A stretch of 64,000 nt of DNA, from contig CAJTVL010000008.1 in the NCBI GenBank assembly GCA_910579425.1, forward strand, positions 1 through 64,000, in the 5' to 3' direction. This DNA is from an uncultured Lachnospiraceae bacterium (GTDB lineage: Bacteria > Bacillota > Clostridia > Lachnospirales > Lachnospiraceae). Numbering within the stretch: position 1 is the first letter of the stretch; the number at the start of each line of letters is the position of its first letter. Shown piece after piece: positions 42,428 through 51,518 of the stretch. The notes beneath the pieces are model-generated. The model was not told where the DNA came from, did not search any database, and saw nothing but the letters and a program-made list of their open reading frames with translations. A program made the translations under genes and the position numbers.

Positions 42428-44263
42428 ATGGATCCCTATAACGAAGATTCTTCAAAAGAGCAGGAGCAAAGAAGAACTGGCAGTCCGGCTTCACCTGAAG
42501 ACCTGCTCCATAAAACCCGAAATTTCATCCCCGACAGAAAAGCCGACAGGCTCCCGAATTCCCACTCTGGCAAGCCACGCACTGTTAATGCCGCCAGTAC
42601 GGCTGGAAGTGCATCTGTCGGGGCTGCCGAAAGCGGAGCCGCTGCAGCCGGGGGCATGGCAGGAAATAGTGTTGCTGCCGGGGCCGCCGGAGCCGCAGGC
42701 ACCGGAGCAGGCAGTGGAGCCGCCGCTGGAGCTGCTGCAGGCAGCGTTGCCCCAGGCGCAGGCACGGCCATTGGCGCGGCAGTCGGCGCTATGGGCGGCA
42801 CTGCTGCAGGCGCAGTTAAAAAGGGGCGTCAGAAAAACGATTTCTATGAGGCTCCTCAAAAAGCCGAATCTAAAAAAACAAAAAAGCCTTTTGAACACTC
42901 CGGAACTAAAACCACCGCCCTTGACGAGAACTTCGGTATAAAAATCATGACATTCTCGATCGCCCTGTTTCTTGCCCTGGCACTGACGCTGGCTGTTATA
43001 TTGGATTTCTTCATTAGCGGAATTGCTTCCCCTGTTATGCTGATGTTCAAGCAAATTACTTCCCATAAAGACCCTGGCAGTCAGTTTCTCGAAGATTGCG
43101 GGACTGCTGCTCCCTGTTACGAAGATATTGTCAGATGCTTTCGCTTAAAGCTTCAAAATGCCATGAAAAAGGCTTATACAGAAACCTGCTACAAAGAGGT
43201 CTACCAGATTGCCGTTGAGCAGGAATTTGATCTTGACCTGACCCTTGCATCCTATAATGACACGGAAATTCCTTATATTTTTACCGGACAGGGATGTAAT
43301 GTAAATTATGCGGAAATTATGTATCTGATCTCCATGTCACCAGAATATAGGGTAATCTACACCCAATTCGACTATACAACCTTCTGCAATCTGCTAAATG
43401 AAGATGATTTCCTGAGATGCCTGTATGATCTGGATGTAACCAAGGCCGAAAAAAAGATTTATGTCGGGGAATCGGCAGATGCCTATTATGAGACAGTCAT
43501 CTATGGGGAAGTACATATCGATCACTATCCGCTGAAAAAGCTGTATGACTTTTTCAATGTTGATCCCTATGGGAAAAATGAAGATATTCCATCTATGACG
43601 AACCAGCAGGCGATCGGCAACCTTGAATACATAGCACGGCTTTATTATGAAGCGTCCGATTGGGGCAGTTCAGAGCGGACGGCCCTCTCCGACTATAAAA
43701 AATATACCGGTACTCTAAACTATGACATACAGAACATTTACGAAAAAGATGTCCAAAGATATTCTGCTTTCTCAGACCGGGAGGTTTATATGGATATGCC
43801 CGAATATAAGCAGAATTCCCCTGCATGGGGAGGTCTTCCCTATGGTTCGTCCACCATCAGTAAGCTTGGATGCTGCCTTACTTCCATGTCCATGGTATGC
43901 ACTTACTTTACCGGAGAAAATATCACTCCTGATGTCCTAAGCGCTTACATCCGTTCCTTCCACCATGGAGAACTGTATCGCGATCTTATCGCAGAACATT
44001 ACGGATTCAGGCAATATACTGATTCCTCCAGCTTTAATATTGAAGCGGTAATGGGAGAACTGGTTAATAACAGGCTGGTCATTGCACATATCAGGGGAGG
44101 TGCTTTGGGAACAGGAAAATATGGACACTTTGTTGTACTAAACGGCTTTTCTACGGAAAAGGCCTGTTACTATGTCAGGGAGCCGGCGGGACGGCTTTCA
44201 GATACGGTTTCCATGGCCCAGGCCGCCGAAGTTTTTGATGCCTTTCGCTCTTATGGAATTTAA
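42428..44263 (+). CDS. Membrane-anchored C39-like peptidase of the transfer cluster
   Basis: 611 residues. Residues 60-135 are a glycine/alanine-rich low-complexity stretch; a membrane helix at about 172-200 follows. The C-terminal 160 residues are a C39-type papain-fold domain: S-K-L-G-C482-C-L-T-S-M-S-M with the catalytic cysteine, and later K-Y-G-H-F-V-V-L with the histidine. In Gram-positive conjugation systems, a membrane-anchored cell-wall hydrolase (VirB1-like) opens the peptidoglycan; C39 domains can cut peptides or glycine-containing bridges. The substrate here is unknown. It starts 21 bases after the VirB6-like gene. Confidence 0.72.
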   Translation: MDPYNEDSSKEQEQRRTGSPASPEDLLHKTRNFIPDRKADRLPNSHSGKPRTVNAASTAGSASVGAAESGAAAAGGMAGNSVAAGAAGAAGTGAGSGAAAGAAAGSVAPGAGTAIGAAVGAMGGTAAGAVKKGRQKNDFYEAPQKAESKKTKKPFEHSGTKTTALDENFGIKIMTFSIALFLALALTLAVILDFFISGIASPVMLMFKQITSHKDPGSQFLEDCGTAAPCYEDIVRCFRLKLQNAMKKAYTETCYKEVYQIAVEQEFDLDLTLASYNDTEIPYIFTGQGCNVNYAEIMYLISMSPEYRVIYTQFDYTTFCNLLNEDDFLRCLYDLDVTKAEKKIYVGESADAYYETVIYGEVHIDHYPLKKLYDFFNVDPYGKNEDIPSMTNQQAIGNLEYIARLYYEASDWGSSERTALSDYKKYTGTLNYDIQNIYEKDVQRYSAFSDREVYMDMPEYKQNSPAWGGLPYGSSTISKLGCCLTSMSMVCTYFTGENITPDVLSAYIRSFHHGELYRDLIAEHYGFRQYTDSSSFNIEAVMGELVNNRLVIAHIRGGALGTGKYGHFVVLNGFSTEKACYYVREPAGRLSDTVSMAQAAEVFDAFRSYGI

Positions 44264-44274
44264 GGGGATTTATC

Positions 44275-44757
44275 ATGAAAAAAATATATCTTTTAGTCAT
44301 ACTTTTTGCATTTATTATCTGCTTTGGGACATTGCTTATCGCCAGCCATATGCGTAAACCAAAGGTTATTTCCTCTAATGGACGGAATAAAGAAGTCGAA
44401 AGTCTCTTTCATTTTCCAATCCCTTCCCCTTCTGATGAGCCTGAGGATAATTACACCGGAGCCATTGATGACGGATTCACAGCCCAGGAATATTATGTTG
44501 GCTTTACTAATCTGAACACGGTTTATGATATTCTTACATTACAGGCTCTTTCCGATATTTCTTCCGAGGCTGCCAGGTACCTTAATAACCATGGTTTTTG
44601 CGATATACATTCACTAACCGTCATTGAGGATTCGATCATATCTGACAGGTCTTACCCTTACTTCCTCTGCAGGCTTGAAAATAACTCTGAAATCTGCCTG
44701 GAGATACGATATGATGTTGAGTCAATGCGTTTCCTTTTTGACCTTATCAGTCAATAA
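44275..44757 (+). CDS. Single-pass exported or membrane protein of the transfer cluster
   Basis: 160 residues. The N-terminal helix (I-Y-L-L-V-I-L-F-A-F-I-I-C-F-G-T-L-L-I) is followed by a soluble extracytoplasmic domain. The cysteine at the end of the helix is not in a convincing lipobox. It starts 12 bases after the C39 protein gene (ATG after AAGGGGA). Last gene of transfer cluster 1. Confidence 0.6.
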   Translation: MKKIYLLVILFAFIICFGTLLIASHMRKPKVISSNGRNKEVESLFHFPIPSPSDEPEDNYTGAIDDGFTAQEYYVGFTNLNTVYDILTLQALSDISSEAARYLNNHGFCDIHSLTVIEDSIISDRSYPYFLCRLENNSEICLEIRYDVESMRFLFDLISQ

Positions 44758-44986
44758 TGTTTGGTGGATTTTAGAAGTACTCTTCTATTTTCTATATAAT
44801 GTCCCTATTAACAGGGATTCTCACGAAATGACAGTCTTGTCATTTCTTATTGACTATTCTGGTCTATATATTTTTCATATATTTATTAAGGGTTCTGAAA
44901 ATCTTCTGCTTATGTTTTCTTTGATTTTTTTTCACTTTAAGGTATAATATTACTATTCTTCTTATTCGCTATTCAGGAGGCAATTT
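44758..44986 (+). promoter_or_regulatory. Leader region of the RepA-like gene with hairpin
   Basis: Two -10 candidates are present: TATAAT near 44796, followed by the hairpin GAAATGAC-AGTCTT-GTCATTTC (44826-44847), and TATAAT at 44944, 16 bases after TTGATT. AGGAGG lies before the ATG at 44987. The first has some likeness to the leader modules, but the spacing to the hairpin is much shorter. Confidence 0.45.
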
Positions 44987-46453
44987 ATGGCATACCCTAA
45001 GCAGTTAATTTCTTCATTAAGTGAACAGATAAATGAAAAACTTTTAAATTTCTTCGAGATCGAAAATCGGAAATATTTTCAAAACTATGCCGATCTGAAT
45101 GATATAGTTGAAAATACTCTGTGGCAATATATAAAAAATGAAACGGAGAAATCAGAGCTTCGGTCCGTTTATGGTGTGCAGGTAAAACAGCGCAGGCAAA
45201 AAAGGCTCAGATGGATGGAATCTTTCAAAAAAAATCTGGAAGATTACCCATCTACGGACAAAAAAAATCCTTTCTACTCCATTTACCGTAACTATGACGA
45301 GCTTCCTGGCCACAGCTTCCTCAAATTATATGATGCCTCGGAGGTTGAAACCGTTATTGATAATTATAAAAAAGCTCTGGAGGGATGGATCGATAACGAT
45401 AAGAGCCTGCTTATCGATTACCCTCTTATTTCAACCAAAACAGATAACCAGGTTCTGACCTCCTTTAAAACCGACCTTGTTATCAACTTAATTGATATTA
45501 TCATGGACTCCCTGGACGGCAATATTGAGTCCTACTTTGCAAAAAAACCAGATATTTTGTTGGAAAATCCCCTTTTTGCGGCAACCAAATTCTCAATACC
45601 CTTCAAGGCCTCCCTTGATTCCTATGTGGCGGATCTGATCAATTCAGACAGCAATGACATGGTTTTTCAGATGCTGGTTAATCACGAACCTGAGCACATG
45701 GAAGAAACACAAAATTTCAGAGTCTTTGATCCAAAGGACAACCAGCTGCTCCTCACGCTTATAAACAATATCAAGCTGGACTTTTATGACAGTAAGGCCG
45801 TTGCCATTGAGGTAGGCGCACTTGCCAGATCCCTAAATGCAAAACCGAATAAGCGCTGCTATGAGGATGTGAAACAAAGGCTCCATAATATGGCACGGAC
45901 AGGATTCCGCCTCAGTAAAAAGGATAATCCGGGAAATCCCATCTTCACCTTCAATTTCTTTGACAATGTCCTGACACAGGAACAAAACGGAAAAGAATAC
46001 GCGATAGTAACTTTTGGCAACGTGCTCTATGAGGCAATCACCAAAAAGAAAATGATAGCGGTTACTTCTAACAGCTATAACTCGCTTGATCTGGAATTAA
46101 GTAAGCTGCTCTACCATAATCTCCAAAAAGAACGGATCTTACTATCCACCTCTTCCGTTCCGGACGATAACGGATTCCTTTACAAAAGCTATGACTATTC
46201 TTACTTCCAGCGGATCATTCTTTTTAAGAAAAAAAAGAAAGCAGACAATATTTTATTGTTGAAAAAAGCTTTGGATGAATTTGTTGATAAGAAAATTGCT
46301 CTGGCAAAATTTGAATATGTACAAAGCCAGGGGCTCTTCCACCTTTATTATTTTCAGCTCTCCGAAGATGAAACGGCTGATCTGGTGAATAACAATGAAA
46401 TCATCAATTTTCCTACCCTCAGTGATTCCCTCTCCAATTCCGCCACGGATTAA
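44987..46453 (+). CDS. RepA/TrfA-like plasmid replication initiator (putative)
   Basis: 488 residues. Residues about 255-390 follow the winged-helix pattern of plasmid initiators: a leading helix, L-A-R-S-L-N-A-K-P-N-K-R-C-Y-E-D-V-K-Q-R-L, a strand pair ending F-N-F-F-D-N-V-L, then V-T-F-G-N-V-L-Y-E-A-I and L-S-K-L-L-Y-H-N-L-Q-K-E-R. A second winged-helix may occupy the C-terminal 100 residues. The N-terminal 240 residues are unrecognised. Immediately downstream lies a 1.1 kb array of iteron-like motifs, which supports an initiator role. No database match can be claimed. Confidence 0.6.
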   Translation: MAYPKQLISSLSEQINEKLLNFFEIENRKYFQNYADLNDIVENTLWQYIKNETEKSELRSVYGVQVKQRRQKRLRWMESFKKNLEDYPSTDKKNPFYSIYRNYDELPGHSFLKLYDASEVETVIDNYKKALEGWIDNDKSLLIDYPLISTKTDNQVLTSFKTDLVINLIDIIMDSLDGNIESYFAKKPDILLENPLFAATKFSIPFKASLDSYVADLINSDSNDMVFQMLVNHEPEHMEETQNFRVFDPKDNQLLLTLINNIKLDFYDSKAVAIEVGALARSLNAKPNKRCYEDVKQRLHNMARTGFRLSKKDNPGNPIFTFNFFDNVLTQEQNGKEYAIVTFGNVLYEAITKKKMIAVTSNSYNSLDLELSKLLYHNLQKERILLSTSSVPDDNGFLYKSYDYSYFQRIILFKKKKKADNILLLKKALDEFVDKKIALAKFEYVQSQGLFHLYYFQLSEDETADLVNNNEIINFPTLSDSLSNSATD

Positions 46454-46464
46454 ATTAGAGTATG

Positions 46465-46500
46465 CAGGAGGCTGAACTTTCTCAGACCTCCTGTTTTTAT
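46465..46500 (+). terminator. Terminator after the RepA-like gene
   Basis: CAGGAGG-CTGA and TCAG-ACCTCCTG form a stem of about 11 bp, followed by TTTTTAT. Confidence 0.8.
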
Positions 46501-46534
46501 GATAATTCATTTTTATGTAATAGTTGTATTTTTT

Positions 46535-47641
46535 GATACTATTTTCTTCGCCATTTTATTATCATTACTATTTCTCCTTGCGGGCAATAAAATGATACCT
46601 TTTTCTTCGCCATTTTCACATTGATTTGAGTAAATAAATCATGATTCACCATTCTATGAATTCATTTTCTAATGCAATTCTCCATTTAATGAAGCTATTT
46701 TTTACGCCGTTTTATAGGATCTTGCTTATACTCTACAGGACTAAAAAATGAAACCGTATTCTTCGCCGTTTTCTAATTATAATTTGGGATAAAGAGAAGT
46801 ATTTGAAATATGAAACCTCTTTTTACGCCTTTTTTTCATTTATAAAGTTGTTATCAGCATACTACTCATCTTTTTCTTGATCTTTGCTCTTCTTAATCAA
46901 AATTTGCTATGTTACAGCCTCTTTTTCGCTTACTTTGTTGACGCTGAAAATTTATAAAAATGAAACCATATTTTACGCCATTAATGTCTTTTTCTTAAGA
47001 TAAAGAAAAAATACTCCCTTTTTCTACGCCGTAATAAGGCACCCACATCTCCTATGATCTAAAATAGGTATTTATTTTATAAAATGAAACCTCTTTTTGC
47101 GCCTTTTTGACCAAATTTATTTATTTTTCTCTGCAGATAAAATAGAGACCTTTTTTTACGCCATTTTTGATATAAAAAGCAATTTTTTGCATAATGCAAA
47201 AAATACTCAATACGAAACTTCCTAAATTTCCAAAATAGCACCTTTTTTTGCGCCCTTCTTTATTTTTAATTCTAATTTCTATGCCACTATTTAAGGTTAT
47301 AGAAATTGAAACCAATTTCTACGCCTTTCAATTTTCCTTAATTTTCTGTTATGCGTTATTTTTAATGCTTTTTATAAAATTTTTAACCTGATCCGGTCTT
47401 TTTTACTTTATTTTGAACCCTGTTTTTACGCCAATTACTTAAAAATCCTATATACGGGCAATTTTACTCCCCCATTTTTCGCCTAAATAACTCGAAAATT
47501 TTTTGAAAAATTTTATTCATTAGAAAATCATTGTTATTCTCAGCTTTTTGACTCCTGAAACCTTTTTTTACGCCCTAATGAATCATCACTCAAAAAGGCT
47601 ATTTTACCAGTTTTCATAAAAAATATCCCTATTTTTACGCC
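46535..47641 (+). repeat. Array of about 16 spaced iteron-like motifs (TGAAACCNNTTTTTACGCC)
   Basis: A 20-22 bp motif recurs in one orientation. Best copies: 46747, 46809, 46959, 47083, 47305, 47411, 47555. More degenerate copies: 46535, 46591, 46691, 47010, 47141, 47232, 47466, 47621, perhaps 46911. The invariant core is a T tract followed by (A/T/G)CGCC. Distances between core ends are mostly 50-110 bp, not the close packing of usual iterons, and the interspersed DNA is very AT-rich and unique. There is no gene in this 1.3 kb. It is best read as a replication origin or centromere bound by a plasmid protein. Confidence 0.75.
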
Positions 47642-47760
47642 TTTTAGGGCACATTTACAAATAAATATTTTATGCTTATAATGCTTTTGATAGTACTATA
47701 TTATGTGCTTTGAAGATCAAACTCTACAATATTTATTTATGATCAGGAAGGAGGCCCCAT

Positions 47761-48975
47761 ATGGAACTGAATAATTTTGCCCGTATTGGAAAAGGCGTCC
47801 TCACAAAATCGATCGGTCTTCAAAAGAATTATGTTGAAGTCTATGAGAAAAGGGATGATAAACTAAATGAAGTGCAGTCCCACTGCCAGGAGTGTCCTGT
47901 TTTCCAGGCAAAAAAACACTTGCAGGAATATGGCCTTCAGGATGCCTATGAAGAAATACACTGCCAGTGCAAAAACTGCTCGCAAGCCGTTTATGAGCCC
48001 TCTTTTGAAGTCAAGCGTAAGTACATCAATGAAAAAAATATGTACGGTTATCAGCCTACGCTTAAAAGCAATGCTATCAAGCTGCTTTTATTATATCACT
48101 TCCTTCAGCCAGATTCTCTTGGTTTTATAAAAAACGTGAGCATCAAAGAACTGGCGGAGCAAGTCGGTTGTACTCCTGCTACAATCCGCCACTCAAACCA
48201 GCTATTATCCCAATATGATTATTGCTATATTTCCGAATCCGGATTGTATGATAATCATATTAATATCCTGCTTCCAGAATACAGGAACTATCACAAAACC
48301 GCAAATGAAGGCGGACGTGGCTATATTACTATGTCTTCTGAAATGATGCTGGATTTGCTTACGATCGGGAAACTTAATACACTGCGTCTTAATTTAAAAG
48401 GCATTCTCGAAATAGATAATGCCTCTTTTGGTAACGCCCAAAATCCATCTGCTTCTTCTGCCACACCATCTTACAAAAAGCTGCGGGGCTTTCTGCCAAA
48501 ATATTGCAAACGAAATGTCATTGTCAAAGCTCTGGGGCAAAATGATTCCATTTTCAATTTTACCTACTATGATAAGGCTGTAACTTTCCAGATTAAACTC
48601 AAATATGCTCAAAAAAATATGCGGGAAGCCATGACCGAGGAAGCTACAGAAGAAATCAAGACCTTTGTTCGCTGCATGAATGAAGTTTTCAATGAAGCGG
48701 GCCATCATTACATCCATGGAATTAATCCTGACACTGACAACAAGCTGTCCAGGCTTCATATTACAAGCTTCTTTTCATATCCACTATTAGAACTCTCCGA
48801 TCAGGATTATAAAGATCTTGCATCCATGAGCGTTCAATACAGCAGTAAGCTGGTACATAATGCAATATCAATCGCGTATAACCAATATACTATTTATGGT
48901 AAAAAAATAAAGCAATACGGAGCCTTGATACGATCTATCATCCGAAACATGACTGTTTACAAAAATGCTTCCTGA
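47761..48975 (+). CDS. HTH protein with N-terminal cysteine cluster, adjoining the iteron array
   Basis: 404 residues. The first 90 residues contain a cysteine cluster, H-C-Q-E-C-P and I-H-C-Q-C-K-N-C, likely zinc-binding. A helix-turn-helix follows at about 120-160: N-V-S-I-K-E-L-A-E-Q-V-G-C-T-P-A-T-I-R-H. The C-terminal 200 residues are helical. The ATG is preceded by AAGGAGG, and the leader has TAGTACTATA near 47691, a weak match to the shared operator. The location directly behind the motif array suggests it binds it or regulates the RepA-like gene; this is unproven. Confidence 0.62.
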   Translation: MELNNFARIGKGVLTKSIGLQKNYVEVYEKRDDKLNEVQSHCQECPVFQAKKHLQEYGLQDAYEEIHCQCKNCSQAVYEPSFEVKRKYINEKNMYGYQPTLKSNAIKLLLLYHFLQPDSLGFIKNVSIKELAEQVGCTPATIRHSNQLLSQYDYCYISESGLYDNHINILLPEYRNYHKTANEGGRGYITMSSEMMLDLLTIGKLNTLRLNLKGILEIDNASFGNAQNPSASSATPSYKKLRGFLPKYCKRNVIVKALGQNDSIFNFTYYDKAVTFQIKLKYAQKNMREAMTEEATEEIKTFVRCMNEVFNEAGHHYIHGINPDTDNKLSRLHITSFFSYPLLELSDQDYKDLASMSVQYSSKLVHNAISIAYNQYTIYGKKIKQYGALIRSIIRNMTVYKNAS

Positions 48976-49445
48976 TCATTTAAAAACAGCATTATTTCTT
49001 ATACATGAAAATCCAAAATATTTCTTCTGAGCATTCTTTTTGTCATTCCCCTGCCCTATTTCCCTTTTCCAGATCAGCTTACTATGGCTATTCTGCATTT
49101 ATCTTCTTTATTATTTTTATTGCGTCATATTTCAATCTTTATTGCGATATTATTGTCTTCTTTTATTATCCACACCTGTAAATTTTTCGTCCCAATTTAT
49201 ATCTTTTCATCCTTATACATATTTTTTAATCCATTCTTCAATATTTTCATCTTCAAATTTGATAAATTCGTCTCTATTTATATTATTTCTTCCACCCTTT
49301 CTTTCTGTCATCCTTAAAAAATAGGCTTTTTATTGATATTTAAAGTATTCTGGGAAAAATGATTTACCAATTATTGTTTAATTAATGAATAAAGAATGTT
49401 TTATATATGTAATATATATGATAGTATGTTATATATCATTCTTAC
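48976..49445. other. AT-rich intergenic region without a recognisable gene
   Basis: About 470 bases of T-rich sequence. An open frame of 94 codons (49040-49324) encodes almost only F, L, I, S and Y, as expected from composition, and has no ribosome site. I see no repeat, promoter or terminator worth naming. Confidence 0.6.
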
Positions 49446-50253
49446 TTACCTGCTATTTACAGAATAATTTTTCCCTATCCAAATCCCCTTTGAATCTGTC
49501 CCATGTCCGATTTGTTTTGTAACTCCAATTGGCATATCGTTTCCGGCATATTTTCGGACAAGTGTTTCAATAGTTGGTTTATATTTTTTTTCCTGCATTT
49601 CTGTAAAAGTCCCCAACAAAATACCCGCTACTTTCCGGAAAGCACCAAGCTGTTCTAACTGACTCAAATACGATTCCATCAGCTCAGTCGTTCCACTGTA
49701 ACTTTCCAGTAGTAAGAGTTTGTCTGTAAGATTCGGCAAATATTCAGTCCCGGCGAGTTTAAGAAAACAACCAATCGTCTATCCGAAATAGATCATCGTT
49801 ACCACTTATGAGACTGTTTCGTAAATCCATAATCTGCTGCTCCCCATGATTATAGATCAAATTCCTTATTTGATATAACACAGAAGCTTTTCCTGTCCTG
49901 GCATAGATCGCATTGATTACCGTCGTCAGGTCGCTATATCCCCAGAATGTTTTATCACTGTCTGCTATTACCTCATAATTCAGATAAGGTAATACGCCAT
50001 TCACCATGTCGCCTCCGGAAATATCAAATATTCCTTTGATCTCATCGTCCCGGTAAAAATCCATAAGAGCTTTGGCACGTTCTTGTCCTGTGCCGGTTGC
50101 ACCCTCCTGTGACACATAGATATGATCGCTGAATACTGGATGTAAACCGAGAGATCCTAGAACTTTACTTAAATGCGAGATATTTCCTGTATTTTTTCTG
50201 TTCTGTCCATTCGAACAACAGACAATTCCTATTTTTGATCCGGCATTTATCAT
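49446..50253 (-). pseudogene. Broken S66-family LD-carboxypeptidase (MccF-like)
   Basis: Two reading frames carry the two halves of one protein. The first (50253 to 49759) has N-A-G-S-K-I-G-I-V-C-C-S at the start and the nucleophile-serine motif F-W-G-Y-S-D-L-T. The second continues in another frame: L-A-G-T-E-Y-L-P-N-L, then L-L-L-L-E-S-Y-S-G, I-L-L-G-T-F-T-E and the histidine in I-G-H-G-T-D-S-K-G-I-W-I-G. The G-G-N-L segment expected at the junction is missing, so a small deletion has shifted the frame. The serine, glutamate and histidine motifs survive, so decay is recent. Confidence 0.78.
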
Positions 50254-50579
50254 ATTATGACTGGCATGATGTTTGTAGAGACAAAACACCATGTTTCCTT
50301 TCCTTTTTGTTTGTCTGTCATTACTTCCCTATCCCCTCCCAATATCTAAATGCAGTTATAAATAAAGTGTTCATATATAAGCCCATTATCGTAACCGCAC
50401 TGACAAATTTGTCCGAATATGTTTTTATTATTGTATCTTTTTTCGAGGGATAATACAAGTGACAAATATAGGTGAAAGAATATATGTATTGTAAATATTT
50501 CATATTTGATTTTTTAATAAGGTTTAATTATTAGTTTAAACGAAAGGAAAATATATTAGAATTGTTTGTTCTAAAATTT

Positions 50580-51415
50580 TTCCACTTGGTGGAAAATTGT
50601 TTGTATAAATATTTTATTGGGGTCAAATACATCTAGTTGCAGAGCGTACGCTTATTCTCGTTGCCTATTCTACGATTACCCTCTGCTTCACCTCCGGAAA
50701 AGGTTTCATACATTTCGACTGAGCCACCAAGCTGGTAAATATTTTTTCGTGCATCATAGCACAAGGGATTTTGTATAGGAGAATCCAGGCAGCTTTGAGT
50801 TTTCCGTAATAATGCTGGTGATTGCAGATGCCTGATGGTGGCCCGCTGGGCACTGACATAAAAAAGTCTGCCACCATGAATTATGATAAAATGTTGCTCC
50901 CATATTTAGGACACACAAGACTCGGGCCATTTCAAATGGAATAATGTCTGCTCATAATCTTATTTGATTCCATTCTTGGATTGGATTTCAATAAGGCGCG
51001 GATGATCTATAAAACTATTTTTTATAAATTCCACTTGGCGGAATTTTTCAAGTAGTAAATTTGAAAAAGAAGTAATATTAGTAAAAAAGAAGAATATAAT
51101 ATTTAATATATAGCTTTCAACCATTAATGCTTAATTTTGGTATAGATTAAATTAGATGAATAATTGGAAAGGGAAAATTCCACTTGGCGGAAAAGTATAT
51201 ATTATTTTCTAATGGTATAGAATCACTTTCGACTTATATCCAATGAAAAAGTATATAGCATAAATTCCACTAAGTGGAGAATAAAACAATAAGCAAAACG
51301 AATTACCTTTTACTTTTCCACCATACGGAAAAAATATGCAATACAAATTCCACTTAGTGGAATTATAAAACAAAGTACAAATAAAAATATAATTAAAATT
51401 TTCCACCAAGCGGAA
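50580..51415. repeat. Centromere-like cluster of seven 15-bp palindromes
   Basis: Palindromes of the form TTCCACNNNGTGGAA occur at 50580, 51029, 51178, 51265, 51316, 51348 and 51401, e.g. TTCCACTTGGTGGAA. The last six are concentrated in 390 bp, with intervals of about 150, 90, 50, 30 and 50 bp. All lie upstream of parA; the last ends 17 bp before its -35 box. They most likely form the parS/centromere and operator bound by the ParB of this locus. The rest of 50254-51518 is AT-rich with no supported gene. Confidence 0.8.
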
Positions 51416-51432
51416 AATCATTCTTCATTGTC

Positions 51433-51461
51433 TTGATTATTTATCATAAATAAAGTATGAT
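51433..51461 (+). promoter_or_regulatory. parA promoter
   Basis: TTGATT (51433-51438), 17-bp spacer, TATGAT (51456-51461). The palindrome at 51401-51415 abuts it upstream, which suits autoregulation by the partition proteins. Confidence 0.6.
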
Positions 51462-51518
51462 TGAAAAAGTACAAATAAGAAACCATTTTATTACCTTCAG
51501 AAGAAAGGGGTTACATAC

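Noticed and set aside
42436..43066. Long alanine/cysteine-rich frames on the minus strand
   Set aside because: They arise from the GC-rich glycine/alanine repeat of the C39 protein gene and carry no ribosome site.
46535..47641. CRISPR-like array of repeats and spacers
   Set aside because: The repeats are degenerate, with variable first halves and irregular spacing of 50-110 bp, and no cas gene is in the window. An iteron or centromere array fits better.
49040..49324. 94-codon hydrophobic frame
   Set aside because: The composition (F, L, I, S, Y) reflects T-rich DNA, and there is no ribosome site.
50665..50877. 70-codon frame on the minus strand in the centromere region
   Set aside because: No ribosome site and no recognisable family; possibly an old transposase scrap but too short to support.
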